From NCBI GenBank assembly GCA_021399445.1, contig JAJTUQ010000001.1, positions 5,642,001 through 5,706,000 of the forward strand: a stretch of 64,000 bases of DNA, in the 5' to 3' direction. The DNA is from Xylogone sp. PMI_703 (taxonomy: Eukaryota > Ascomycota > Leotiomycetes). The position numbers and the translations under genes were made by a program. The notes below the pieces were generated by a model. The model was given only the letters and a program-made list of their open reading frames with translations. It had not been told where the DNA came from and ran no database searches. Every line of letters begins with the position of its first letter. Position 1 is the stretch's first letter. This document shows positions 12,283-27,190 of the stretch, one piece after another.

Positions 12283-15211
12283 GATTGAAGAGTTGTATGG
12301 AAATTAGGAGAGAGTTGTGTTATGAGATATCAGAGCTCTAGAGACCTGATTATTTAAGGTTCGAGAAGGAAATGAGGGAGATCTTTGCTGTGTTTGTGTT
12401 GAGCGAATAGAGAACCCAGAGAATGAGAAGAGAGTTCATCTTTATACTTCCTTAGGGTCCCCATGTTGGATGGTTCTGTACAGGAGGATCCAGGGTCACC
12501 ACCAACATGGCCCCCCTGCGCCTACAGCATACAAAGAGCTAAAAGTGTGGATCATTTAGATTCTGCCCGGCCTCCTCACAGGACAAGGCTGCACATCTCA
12601 CCTATCATCCTGAGGGTATTGTACCTTGGTACCGAATTCCATATGGGTTGCATCTGGGGACCCGGTAGACGCGCATGTCAGTAAATTTGCTGCTAATTTG
12701 GGAATCCTTCACCCGCGTATAGACAAGGGCCTAGAGGCTAGTCGGCTAAGCGGGCTAGCGACATCCAGACCGCACCAGCCACCAACCGCGCCAATGTTCA
12801 TTAGAAAGAACTTTCCACGCTTCCGTAGCAGTTGTCCGTGCTGAAACCCACCGAAATAGCCCCACGAGATACGGTAGGAACAGCTAACTCAAAGGTTGAC
12901 AAAACAAAGACTTCCAGAATAGGACATAATAAAGATCGAGGCTTGGCAAAAAGGCGCAGAGAGAAAAAGACGGAGTGGAGGAACTCGGGCACATTGCTAC
13001 CCGTTAATGTAACCTCGCGGCAAGGGACCTACGCCGCAATCAAAAATTGATCTAATTCATCTCCACCTCTGCTCGATCCTAGGCGGTGCAGCAAATCGTG
13101 CGACATAACGCCCCAACCGGACAGCAACGGCTGTGTAAAAGGCCACTCACGCAGCTACTCCCTACAGCTTTGCTGCTGGTAATTGATCATTTTGCCATCG
13201 GATTCTGTACACGTGCGGCACGGATCCATCTACTCGCGACGAACACAGTAAACGCCTTGACCCTACTGCGTCTGCACGAGCGCCACGCGGCTGGAGGATG
13301 GGGGTGACCTTCCGAGCCCTCTGGCTCCGGTCGCTGGCTCTCATACTGTGCTCTAGTTGGCTCTGGTAACTATCTCGAAGTCGGAGCTTATTCATCCTGG
13401 CGATGGAGAATGGAGATGGCGATGCATTAACATCTGGGAAGGCTCAGCAGCCAGGACCATGATTGGAACAAGGAGTATCCGGCACTAAAACGTTCAAGAA
13501 GCTAGAACTTTGTTGATTTTTAAGAAATCGAGTTGATACCGTTTGGAGAGGCAGATAGCGTACCAATCGGCATGTGGTGTGGAAACATTCAATGGAGACT
13601 TTGCGGAGCAATATTGATTGTTCATCTCCTGCCCTTTTCGGCCTGCGAATACTGTGCTCAGGCCATCTTGGCGGGCTGTTTCGTTTCGTTTCAATTCCTA
13701 TGTAGAATGCTTGCTAGTGAGATGTCTGTGTGGCTGTCAGCAAACTGATTGAAGCCACAGATCTGCAGAGACAAACTGTCTCTATCTTTACTTGCTGCTG
13801 GCAAAAATGTATTACAATAACGGCTACCAGTATCCGTGTGAATATAATGAAGCAATAGCCATATTGGGGTGTATTTGATTAGATTTCAATAATAGTGTTG
13901 CTCGTTTCTTAAAATGGAACGTCAGATTGGGTTCGTGTAATCTCGATTGCGCAACCGGCGCTAGCTGCTCATTGTTTTTTAGAGCTTACGCTATTCGGTG
14001 CTGTCATGTCCGAAGCACGCGCACAGTCCACGCCTAGCCGTGCGCTAACCTTCTTTAAGGCAGAAGTCGGCGAGGGTTGCACAACTTAGATTGCTACTGC
14101 TATGAAGATTCTTACTAAGTCAAGAGTCAAAGTTGAGTTAATTATAGACCTTTTGATGCTGTATTTGGATCTTTTAGCGTCAAGCCATGCAATATAGGTT
14201 AATTTGGTTAATAAAGAGCTTTGAGTTATCACCGAGGCACTGTACTGTAAATCTATTCTACGCGTAAAGACTTCACGACAATTTTTTATGGTGCCCCGAA
14301 AGCCAAGAAAAGAATCCCAAAGATGTTGGAGCTATGTGTTAGGCCGATTTCCATGTGCTGTGCCTCGTGGCCTTCTTCCTTCCAACCGTGGCGCGGCAGC
14401 GTCTAAAAGCCTATGAAGACCCAAGGAACAGTAAGATGTTTTATTGGAGGGCGCAATACATGCGCAACCAATGAAGCGAATCTCTGTCGATAGTCTTTCC
14501 TGGCTGCGGGGTTGTGGTGAAGGCTGTGTTCCCACTGGTGATTGTGAATCTTAACAAGCCAATGAGACAGTAGTCCGACTGCTGACCTACGAACCTACGA
14601 ACCGGAGACATAAGGGAAGTAACCTTGCGGCGTCATGGGCGTCTACCGTTAGCCGCCATGGTCCACACAAAGTTGGCCTATTGCTACGTGTATCCATGAA
14701 TGATGGTCGTTGTCACTGCTGATTATTGGTATTGATATTGATGGTAGGCAGAATGTCCAGTTGAAGACCTGGGTCAACTGGAGGAATCGGTGGTTCCAAG
14801 CCTCACGAATTTTGACTTGAAACTGATGCTAATAAGTTGTATGGTTAGCTAAGAGTATCATCTGGTTGTTCCATATGGTACATTATCATAGGGAAGGGTA
14901 CGCCCAAACCCGATCCCACGCTTTCGTTATGGCCTCATTACAGGGTCAGCAATCTTCTATAATTAAAGGCAAGGCTGACTCGGACCTTAGGGCAGGAAGA
15001 GCTTGAAATTTTTGCATCTGTCATTTTACTATACAAACTCCTTTTGAGTGGAAGAGGAGTATTAGTTACAAGTATATTTGGTAAAGGCTCTCGATTATTA
15101 GAGCGCCTTTACCGTGTCATAAGGTGCCGGCGGTACGAAAGCTCATGTCCATCATCCTAAACTATTCGAACCTTCATTGCACATTACCATAATCCTTTAA
15201 GGCTGACCAGC
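12283..15211. other. Gene-poor region, 2.9 kb
   Basis: I see no supported gene in this interval. It starts with the promoter of the DUF3455 gene and ends with the 3' flank of TOM70. Frames reach only about 78 codons on either strand, without start context, splice consistency or domain. No tRNA-like B box (GGTTCRANNCC), long direct repeat or transposon feature was recognised. Confidence 0.45.
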
Positions 15212-17263
<2,052 letters not shown>

Positions 17264-19261
17264 TAGAGGATTGGTGCAGCGAGAAGAAACAATGAATAGA
17301 AATACAAGAAATGCGACTCAATGAAGAGGGTTAATCGGTCAAAGTAGTAAAATTATGAAGATTGTGATGTGCACAATAAAGGCGGTCTCTTGAAAAAGAT
17401 TCGCGATACAACGTTCGTAGACTCCCTTGTCATATTCGGTAAAGCTTGAGAAAGCAAGTCACGTTATGTCATCCGGACTTCCTAATTCAAGGCACCTTCT
17501 ACCTCTTCCATCTCAAGTCACACCACTTTGGTATGTAATTTGGGTCACTTTCCAGTGGTCTTACCATAGAAGATGAGGTTATGATCGATTCACGTAGGTT
17601 TTAGAAAGCAATCTGACTGTTCCCACCTTTGGAGTGCTTCAATCTGAGGTAATGAGGGGTAATTGATGTCTTCAAATCCATGACTTTATTGGTCCTAACA
17701 TCCCAGACCATTCCTATTACTTTTCTATATCCTCCCGGCTTCTTAATTAATGACAAACAGGAACCATTGAAGCTTATCCAAGGACATAGCTCTTTCTATT
17801 CTAGTACATATAGACGAAACCAAGGTGAAAAATTTCCATCTCAATTTAATGCAACTCAACTCAAACAACCATGGCTTGCTTATCATAGGCCCTTATTCCC
17901 TAATTGATTCTCAATGTCTACATAGAATCTTCTGCCTACTTGTGTGAGACCGTCTCTATCATAATCTCGAAACCGAAGGTTCACGAATTAATAGCGCAAA
18001 TATCCTGAAGTATTATTCAAGTGAAAATCCTCTTTATCAAGCTGTCTTCTATTTATTGGCCTTGCACACACTCGCATAAACGGATTTCATTCGTCTAATG
18101 CAGGAGAAGAATCCCATTGAAATCAGTAACACTTCGGCGTCCATGGATCGTCCGATGATGAACTCTTGTTTGCCTTGCTCTAAGCCGTCACTTGGGGAAG
18201 GCCATATACTTTAGAGATGTCATCGAGCTTCAGAAGAGCACCTTCCAAACTCTTGATTCTTCGGACATACAAGTACAAAAGATTGCTTTGGGCTATTATA
18301 CCCGGATATCTAGCAACTACTTATAGTTACATGCCTCGTTAAATACGGACTTTTGTCCCTAGACAAAGTACCCCAAGCCCGTATCCATATAGTACACTTC
18401 TGTCTAAGAGCATCACTCGAGTAATATTTTTCGCAACCCATGGTGCTTTCGCAACCTTATAGAAGCTGAAGCAGTTTTATCGAGTAACTGCCTCAACTAC
18501 ATGCACGCTTTGAGTGTATATTGGAAGGATGAATCGCACGATCTTGGCATGAACACTATGCATAGGAGGGTTCCAGTGCATATCTACCGACGTTTATTTT
18601 GTGAGTTGATACTTACGTAATGATACAAAAATTGGAGAATGGAAATTGTAGCTTGTATGGGTATGAGGGATCGAGTTCTCCATCACAGCAGTCAATTGCG
18701 CCGGCTGTGAAATAGTAGGTTGTGCCTAATAAAAGTTGCGGGGTGAACACACATGTACTATAACGTATATCACTTCAATTTCCTCGCCTACATCCTGAGT
18801 GGTAGTGAAAATCGCCAGTGCATGTACCAACGCGCCCACCTTTCTTTTTAGAGACTTCCGATTGATAATAACCCGAAACGGCAATCTTTGGATCAATTCC
18901 CTTTTCACAAGTTGTAAGTATGTATGACTCTACCGTTTTCACATATAAAGCAGATAGCTAAGGACGAAGAATTAGTAACAGACACCAAGATCGGATAGAT
19001 CGTTATCTCTACTCCATTTCTTCTTCAAACAGTTTAGATCTGGTTGTTCGGGTCTATCACTGAATCCATAAGTAATAAGTGCTTTGTTCTCAAAGCTCTC
19101 TCTTCTCTACGCACTCCTTGCTCTGGTAACCCCATAGCCCGCTTTATACCTGAGAATGTAAAGGTGTAAAGGATAACTTTTCACGGGCTAACAAGTTTTT
19201 GTAGCCATTTATCTCAACCTTGTCACCTAATATTTTCTCAATTAATGCCAATATTTCCACC
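17264..19261. promoter_or_regulatory. Divergent intergenic region, 2.0 kb
   Basis: Lies between the start codons of TOM70 and the class IV PLP enzyme, so it holds both promoters. It is AT-rich with several pyrimidine tracts near 19090-19130. No frame above about 75 codons, no repeat and no RNA gene was recognised. Confidence 0.45.
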
Positions 19262-20179
19262 ATGGAGCCTGATTTCATGCTGATCAGCTCTCTCCGCTAT
19301 GACCCATCGCTCTCACAAAACATAAAGAATAGCCAGATATATAAAGCTGCAGGCCTCTCGCCGGGCCCATTCTACATGCTTCCATACCATCGAGATCGCC
19401 TCCTTCAAGCAGCAGAGCATTTTAACTGGACAGAAGCCGCTTCAAGACTCCAAGGTGATGCAGGCCTATCACATTTTCTCAGAGCAGTGGAAGAGAGTGT
19501 CGATGCTAAATCTGACACTCCTCTTCGTATTAGGATAGTACTACATCATGATGGCAAGATTGTCGTGGAGACATTCCCAGCTCCTCCAGTTCCGATGGAG
19601 AATTTGTTTCCAACACGAATACCTCCGCCAGCCCAGTCGTCATCCACAGGGGGGATAGGGTCGTCCTCAACTGGAGGAGCTCTAACCCTGGGCCCAAGAG
19701 ACAGGATTCCAAGTGATCCACAGAAAGGAGAGGCGTGGCCCGTGTTATTAGATACGGCGACGACAACGCCATCGTCATTTACAAGCTATAAGACTACGAA
19801 ACGTGATATGTATTCGGAAGCTCGGAAACGAGCAAGTATTGAGAGCCTTGCGGATACCAAAGAGGTGTTGATTGTTAGTAATAGAGACAATGCCATTATG
19901 GAAGGAAGTATAACGAGTGTGTTCTTCTGGAGGAATGGGAAGTGGGTTACTCCACCGGCTTCTAGTGGTGGTCTAAGAGGAGTATTCAGGAGATGGGCGC
20001 TTGAAAAGGGGTATACTTCCAATACAACATTCCTCCTAGCCTTGGTAGCCGCTAGCTAACAAAGTAATAGTATCAGCGCTGAAGAGGCCGTTAAGGTTGA
20101 CTCTCTCGTGGATGGAGAGGAAGTATGGCTTGGTAATGGCGTCAAAGGATTATTTTGGGGAAAGATTCAGCTGCAATAA
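19262..20179 (+). CDS. Class IV PLP enzyme, aminodeoxychorismate lyase-like
   Basis: Fold-type IV pyridoxal-phosphate enzyme. The best guess is 4-amino-4-deoxychorismate lyase, the p-aminobenzoate (folate) step, as proposed for fungal Abz2-like proteins; a branched-chain or D-amino-acid aminotransferase role is the alternative. Exons are 19262-20010 and 20071-20179 (60 nt intron, gtatac...atag), giving 285 aa; unspliced, the frame ends early. The probable PLP lysine is K177 in SYKTTKRDMY, and the phosphate-binding region is EGSITSVFFWRNGKWVTPP. The last exon supplies VDSLVDGEEVWLGNGVKG, conserved at the C-terminus of this family. I chose ATG 19262 for its caccATGG context. A Ser/Gly/Thr-rich insert lies in the middle (about 125-150). 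Confidence 0.83.
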
Positions 20180-21768
20180 TGCTAGGCCCTCTCTCACTGT
20201 CTGTGATGTGTCACCATGTGAACTCATAGCGATATGCGGCTTATATCAAGTTGATTACGAGAGTATGCCATCATCAAATGGAGTATCTAAGACTTGATGA
20301 TGCTATGTGCGAGCTTGTTGAGATAGACGGATTTAATTGAAAACTAATCGAGAGATGTAAATCCGTCAGAGAACCTAATTTGTCCAAACAAACAGAGTCA
20401 TGTGGCAAAAGCTCTATGGGCAGCATGTCTACAATCTTCATTGAGTCCCAATGGTGTCCATAAAAGAAATTTTGCCTCTTGGTTCCTGATCGCGATCAGA
20501 CGCGTAATATTAAGAATGCAGAACCTTAGTTGCCTCACCGAATTGACAAATTAGCAGTCAGAACCTTGTCCGGACGGCTCTCCTGACTTCCCCTGCTTAT
20601 TCGGATACAACCACTGAGGCACTTCAGATTCTACAACTCTGCAGATATATACAGCAATTGGTTGATTGAAACAATTTGCATTGCAAATACCTGATCAAAA
20701 ACTTGAATTATAATTCTCAAATGTGGAGCTGAGAGAAACACTTTTCGTATTGCATTATGTCTTGCACCGGCGAGACTGGCACGACTGGGTCGAATTGGAG
20801 AGGCTGAAGTCGCAAACGACGAAAGTTGGGAGTATTATGATGTCCCGAATAGAGAAACCATCCGGTAACGTGCATAAATTTCCAGGCAATAGTTGCCGTA
20901 TGTTATGCACATCTATTTAATTATAGCATTGGAGGAACGTCATTCCAGAGCTAGTAGCCTATAATCGAGGACCTGAAACGAGGTATATAAAACCATCTGG
21001 GCTCGATTTTGTCATCTTAATAGGCAGTGCTGTATAAAACGAACCAGCGATCGGCATCCCGACGACAGCATCAGAGATCACAACAGGCCAAGACTTTATC
21101 CATCCAACTGCCGAAAACCGTGGGCACCAGGCCTCTGGGACCTGTCGCGGATTCAATCGGGGATCGCAAGCAAACGCAGGCTGGGGATACTTTTCTTGTT
21201 TGATGCGCAAGACGCAAGCGATGCAAGCTTTTGCCACTGGTAAGACATGCCGGTTGAGATGATTCGATACACGTACGTCTTGTATGCACGCCTGTCCTGT
21301 CTGTCAGCTAGGCGGTGCAGTTTGATAGGAGAGAGAGATGTTGCTTGCGGTGCTGGAGCGCCTGGAATTTATTCCTGTCCCCTTCGTTCCTCCTCGGCCC
21401 CTCCTTTGGACATGCGAGGGAGCGGATGACGTAGATAGGTACCTTCCCCTTCCAGCCCAGTGTCTTAGCGCCCGGGGGCCGGAGCTGGCGCATGTCTCTG
21501 CACCCCCTGCCTCGCCTGCGAATAGCCTGGAGTCTGATAAGGAACCTCCGACCTCCAGGAACGTTTTTTGATACCAAAAGCTGCCCTCTGCCCCGCCCAG
21601 GGATTGCACGCATCCCCTCGGTCATTGCTGGGGCTGGAGGGGCTGCCTTTGCTCAAGCAATGGATGATGCGCATTATTGCCGGTGATGTGACAGTGGACG
21701 GGCATACTAAACACCTCCTGCACACTACTGGCTGCTCAGCTCTCCACAGAGTTCGAGCAGATCTGGCC

Positions 21769-21825
21769 GGTATGGCAGGTATGGCAGCGAGGGAGGTATG
21801 GTAGGCAGGCATGGTAGGTATGTGT
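21769..21825. repeat. Degenerate GGTATGG(C/T)AG tandem repeat
   Basis: About five imperfect copies of a 9-11 bp unit (GGTATGGCA twice, then GGTATGGTAGG, GGCATGGTAGG and GGTATG) lie side by side. It looks like a small decayed minisatellite; no function is evident. Confidence 0.6.
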
Positions 21826-22484
21826 GTTCTGAATCATCGACCTAAGCAGTGTGAGATCCGCATTCGCATGATGCTGGGTCTCGTGCTGGAGGCTTAGTGC
21901 AGCCGTTATCTCTGCGTCTCTGGGCGTCTCTGTGTCTGTGTCGCCGCAGTACCTGACAGCCTGGAGTGCTGCTTCGTTCTCCTGGGTCACCTAGTCGATC
22001 TGCCGTTCTTCAGTGAGCTGTGTAGCAACGGATGCAGCAGGTGACGGCGTCGCGAGGCAGCTGGCACCGTACCGGTACGAGATACCCCGTGGCAATCGTG
22101 CTTGGAGTGGTGTACTTTGTAAAATGTTGTTGTTTCGGGACATACGAGAGACCCTGAATCCTGGCTGTTTCGCCATCGTCCTGAGGGCAGCCGGCAGTAC
22201 TGCTCCACGGTCTAGGGCAGGTCCTTGAGGCAGTGCCCGCCAGCAGAGGGGGGCCAATCGCTCCAAGCAGGTGGTACTGAAGCTTAACCTAACAACTAGT
22301 GTCAATCATGCACTATGTTGGGGAAGGAAGGCTTGCGACATCACACCCTCCCCCAGCTTGTCCAGGAAGCTTGCCTGGCAGCTAGTGATGGAGGCGCTCG
22401 ACCACTGCTGCCCTACTGGTTAGGTCATACCTCATTCAGCAGCATTTGGAACCGGGTCTGCCCCTACAGCAGCTCCGTTTCTTC

Positions 22485-22492
22485 TATAAAAG
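22485..22492 (+). promoter_or_regulatory. TATA box of the aspartic protease gene
   Basis: TATAAAAG stands 166 bp upstream of the protease ATG, preceded by a GC-rich segment and followed by pyrimidine-rich leader. Its consensus match and spacing suggest a strongly expressed, inducible promoter; this is an inference from position. Confidence 0.5.
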
Positions 22493-22657
22493 AGCCAGCT
22501 TGACCCGGCCTCAAGTGCTGTTGAAATCTCTCAAAAGTCCATTACACTACTATTTGAAGCTGGTGCCGAGTTATACATACTTTTCACCAGTCTACACCAT
22601 CCATTCCCAATTGCATTTGAATCAAATAAAACTCTTGTTACTTTCTTACCATACATC

Positions 22658-24089
22658 ATGTCTGCCTTGCAAGGTTTGCAGAAGGTCAAGATTATCGCCA
22701 ACCCGAAGTATAAAAAGTCGGGTCTCAAATCTTATGTCTACCTTCTCAACAAATGGGGCTTTGAGCCCACCAAGCCCGGCCCTTACTTTATCATGAATAA
22801 AGTCACAGCTCAAGATCGCCATGAACGTCTCAAGCGCCATGGAGGTAGATCCAAGACTCACCATGTTGTGGGCAAAAAGGACCCCTCCACTGGTCAGAGT
22901 GGTGAAGTTGGTGCAGAGGATCAGCAGAACGATTCCATGTACCTCTGCCCTGTCTCTATTGGCACTCCAGCCCAGACACTCAATTTAGACTTCGATACTG
23001 GATCCTCCGATCTCTGGGTACGTTAACCTACCAATCCCTGCAATATTGATAACCGGGATAATGGAGCTAATCTTGAAATTAGGTATGGTCCTCGGAACTG
23101 CCATCCTCAGTGCAATCCCAGGGACAAGGGCACAACATTTTCAACCCTTCCAAGTCATCCACCTTCAAGAACAAGAGCGGTTCAAAATGGCAGATCTCAT
23201 ACGGAGACCAATCTTCTGCCTCGGGCACTGTTGGCACGGATAACGTCACCATTGGTGGTCTTACAATTAAGAACCAAGCTGTCGAGCTTGCGACTCAGAT
23301 GTCAGCACAATTTGTTCAAAGTGCCGGCGATGGTCTTCTTGGTCTGGCTTGGGGCAGCATTAACACTGTTACTCCAACCCCCGTTCAGACTCCTGTTGAG
23401 AACATGATCTCCCAGGATGATATCCCCCAGGATGCAGAGCTTTTCACAGCATACTTGGGAAGCTGGCGTGATGCCAATGATCCCGACAAGGGAGAAAGTT
23501 TCTACACATTTGGCTACATTGACCAGGATACTATTACGGCTTCTGGCCAGCAGATTTCATGGACACCAGTTGATAATTCACAGGGCTTCTGGATGTTTGA
23601 TTCTCCATCTGCCACTGTCAATGGAAAGACTATCAATCAGTCTGGGAACACTGCTATTGCTGACACCGGAACCACTCTTGCATTGGTTTCTGACGAAGTT
23701 TGTGAGCAAATCTATGGAGCGATTCCAGGTGCTACCTACGATCAAAACCAGCAAGGCTATGTCTTCCCTAACAACTTGACCGCCGATCAATTCCCCGTCG
23801 TTACCTTCGCCGTGGGCAACAAGCAGTTCGCAGTCCAGAAGGAGGACCTCGGATTTGCGGATGCAGGTAATGGAATGGTTTATGGTGGTATTCAGTCTCG
23901 TGGTTCCATGACATTCGATATTCTTGGAGACACCTTCTTGAAGGGTATTTATGCTGTAAGTCTTAATCTTGGATGTACCTGGTGGCTTTCATGCTAACAA
24001 CAACATAGATCTTCGATCAAGGTAATACCCGCTTCGGTGCGGTCCAGAGGAACGACCCAACCCAAAATGTTTCTGCCCCTCCTTCTTAG
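22658..24089 (+). CDS. Pepsin-like aspartic protease without a visible signal peptide
   Basis: A1-family aspartic endopeptidase. Exons are 22658-23017, 23083-23955 and 24009-24089 (introns 65 and 53 nt), giving 437 aa. Active-site aspartates are D113 ([10 protein letters not shown]) and D314 (ADTGTTLAL); the flap YGDQSSASG and the C-terminal [17 protein letters not shown] are also present. Residues 1 to about 85 form a basic propeptide-like segment ([20 protein letters not shown]...), but the N-terminus has no hydrophobic signal sequence, and the only ATG in a sound context is the one used. A similar leaderless type is known to me from other filamentous fungi, which suggests this is not a model error, although a missed upstream exon remains possible. 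A TATA box lies upstream. Confidence 0.92.
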
Positions 24090-24980
24090 ATGATTGCACG
24101 ATTGGACGAATTGAAATGACTGGATTAGCACATCCAAATTTGTACGGTTACACATGAGTTTAGCTTTGCGCGTAATAATATAGTTAGCTATTTCTAAAGA
24201 ATGATACATCATTTTTTACAAGGGACGGGAGCCATCTAGTGACATCACGTAATTGGTAATTGTACACCAAAGCCCATGCGGTTGAGCAATTAGCGGTCCT
24301 CCTGTAGAGAAACCCGGATTTCAATATGGATGATTTTGAAAGGAAAGCTAGTGACTACATTGGACTCGATGACTGTTCTCTTTGATACCTTGGCAGTGGG
24401 TAATTAGCATTTCAAATCAACACTTTACATGGTAGTTGTTGAAAAACAAAGAAATACATTAAGATATGTGACATTAGTGAAGAAAGACAGTTATTTATAA
24501 TGCTTTTAAACGACGCTACATCAAATCTACTCTTTGTAATTACGTACTACATGACAATGGAATCACATTGGTCAACCTTTGTCTCACGGGTTTAAAGGAT
24601 TTCCAAATTTGGTTATCCCCAGAATTTCCAGAAATCGCCTAGCCTGGTTAGCGTCATAGAACAACGCCGCTACCGTATTATTCCTGGGGTTAGAAGGCGG
24701 CAGTCCAGGACTTTCTGTTCTCAGCCTCCAATTCTCAATCTCAAAAGTTCCATCTCTTTTCTGTAGCTAGCCCGTCAGTGTGTAGATACGACCATTCAGG
24801 AACCTCGACGTCACCTGATCCTAAGTGTTGTCGTGTTTGCGTTTTTTTGCCGCAGGCGGTACATATCCCGTTCTCAACGCCACTCCTGCATGATCGTGAA
24901 AGGAATCTTATTCCTTCGATCCTCAACTCTCGTCCGCCGATCCGTCAAACTTCACGCGACAGTACACTAACCACTTCAAC
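24090..24980. other. Intergenic, 0.9 kb
   Basis: 3' flank of the protease and promoter and leader of the Barentsz-like gene. AT-rich in its first half; no gene, repeat or RNA gene seen. Confidence 0.5.
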
Positions 24981-27190
24981 ATGGCACCTCATCGCCGAAG
25001 GGACTTAGCTGCAAGTCGAAGACGGGTTGAGGACGAGGGCGAGGAGGACGGAGGCCCCGAGCTTGCAGACCTTGATGACGACTCGTTGACTGAGGGCTCT
25101 ATCTTATCAGACGATGATGATCATGGCGAGGGAAGTGAGATTAGCCATATAGACGTTGAATCTCCTCCATCTCCAGCGATACACAAGGTGAATGGGAATG
25201 GTTACATGGAGAAGGACTCGGAGAAAGCGAATGCCAAAAATGGGGTTCCGTCATCGAAATCTGACTTTACGACTGCAAAAAGTGACATGGACATCATGCT
25301 TAACGGACTCCACATATCTGATCAAGATGGGGCGGTGGAAGAAATACGGTATGAGGATCTCCGGGAAGATGAAGGCATCAAAGAGCCATCTCCGGTTGTA
25401 GTTAAGTCTACAGCTCAGATGGATCGGCCGATAGAAGCACCGTATGATCGCAGAAGGCGAGAACATGAGGAATACAAGAAAAGGCGAGATGAAGACCCAG
25501 CTTTTGTGCCGAATCGAGGAGCATTTTTTATGCACGATCATCGTCATCCTGGGCCTGCTGCCAACGGATTCCGCCCTTTCATCAGAGGTCGGGGCAGAGG
25601 TAGACCTGGGATTGGTGGGCCCTATGCTCCTATCAAGTAAGTGAATAAGCTTATAGACTATGCAAGTTTGTGCTGACATTCTTCAGTCAAATTCCTCAAC
25701 CGTTCGAACCTACGGATGCACCCTGGACTCACGATATGCACGAGATAATAAGTGAACCGGTGCAAAGAAATGGTGGAGGTGCTGGCTATACAAACGGTGT
25801 GACCAACGGGCCCAATCGAACACCGGCAACTGCTCCTCGGTCCGCTCCTCTTGATCGGGCATTGTCAACGACGAAGCATATCGGCAATGTTCAAGTAAGA
25901 GTCTTCTTTGGAAATATGGAGAATCCGCTTCTGTTCTCTGGAGTTCCGGTAAAGCAGTATACCAAGTTGCCTGATCACCGCCCTCCATTACGACGAGACA
26001 AACCTGTTCGGATCTCTCTTCCCGACCACCCTCCACGTTATATCTTCCCTGCAATCGATAGGTCATTCATCTTTATCCCGCGTGCTATGAGACCCAACCA
26101 GCAAGGTTTTGGCGGACGTGGCAGAGGTCGGTCTGGGCTTGGTTCTATCGGCGGTTACTCGAGACGGACAAGTGTATTTGGTGGCAGCATATACGGAAGT
26201 GCTTGTAGCCCAAGCGTTCCTATGAGCCGACGGTCTTCAGTTGCTCGTGATATGAACAAGGACGGCTTGATCTCTCCCAACGGCTCTACTATGTCACGAC
26301 CCCAGATGGTGATGGATCCTTCAAGACCTGTTGTTAAGTTACCGCCTCCTGCCACTCAGCAAGTGCAACAGCCTCCGGCAGAGCAGCCACAAGCACCTCG
26401 AGAGGCCACCACTGAACCACCAACTGCTTCAGATTCGCAGGCTACACCGGTTGATGACCAGCAAAGGCCACGGACTTATCCTCTACCTCAGAAGCCAACG
26501 CTCCGTGAGAACCGACCTAGCCAGATCCCAATGCATCAACCTCGACCTCAAAAGGCTGTCTCAGTTGCTGATATCGAATCACCGGCTTCGTTATCCTACA
26601 ACCCTCCTCAACAACAGCAGCAGCCATTCCATCAACAGGTCCCAATTCAAGTCAATGGGCATGGATACGGACACGAGTCAATGCTACATTCTCGCAACGC
26701 TTCTTATCCAAGCCAGCCATCTGCCGGTACACCTCTGTCTCAAATACCAGAAACGGCTATTCATGCTTTACCATTCCAGCCGAATCAATATCAACAACCG
26801 CCAAATTTCTACCCTCAACCTTACCCCGTCCCACAAGGCTACTACTATCCTCAGCCATTCAACCCTGCCATGGCACCGCCTGCCACTTCTGCCCCGTTTG
26901 TTCCGGGCCAACCTCAACAACAGCCGTTTGCTCAAACCAGCCAGCCGCAAGAAAGCCCGTCACAACCAGTTACTTCGAGCTTGGTAGCTCAGGAAGTCAA
27001 CGGTATGGTCTATTATTACGATGCATCGCAGATGCCTTCGGTTGCAACGTTCTCGGCATATCCTCCGCCACAGCCTTACCCGATACAGCAAGTCGGAGGT
27101 GTGATGGGAATGGGTGGAATGATGACACCAAGTCCGGATGGCTTTTACTATCCACAACCCCCACAAGGTGTCGTTTACTATTCACACTAG
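24981..27190 (+). CDS. Barentsz/CASC3-like protein with Btz (SELOR) domain
   Basis: Predicted RNA-binding scaffold related to Barentsz/CASC3, which binds eIF4A-III in the exon junction complex. Exons are 24981-25636 and 25687-27190 (50 nt intron, gtaagt...ttcag), giving 719 aa. The diagnostic Btz core lies at about 155-200: RRREHEEYKKRRDEDPAFVP followed by NRGAFFMHDHRHPG. An acidic N-terminus precedes it, and RG-rich patches follow (RGRGRGRPGIGG, FGGRGRGRSGLG). The C-terminal half is low-complexity, rich in Pro and Gln, with prion-like Tyr/Pro/Gln segments near the end. A conserved block between (HIGNVQVRVFFGNMENPLLF) has no assigned role. Intron definition and nonsense-mediated decay are the likely contexts. 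The Btz call is secure; the exact role in this fungus is inferred. Confidence 0.9.

Larger units (their letters stand above)
20180..22657. other. Gene-poor region upstream of the aspartic protease, 2.5 kb
   Basis: No supported gene. The first kilobase is AT-rich. From about 21050 to 22450 composition turns GC-rich and many overlapping frames open on both strands, which is a composition effect. The interval includes a short degenerate tandem repeat (21769-21825) and a TATA element close to the protease gene, both listed separately. Confidence 0.45.

Noticed and set aside
20959..22305. Overlapping frames of 60-116 codons on both strands
   Set aside because: They open together in a GC-rich patch, which is a composition effect, and none carries a motif.
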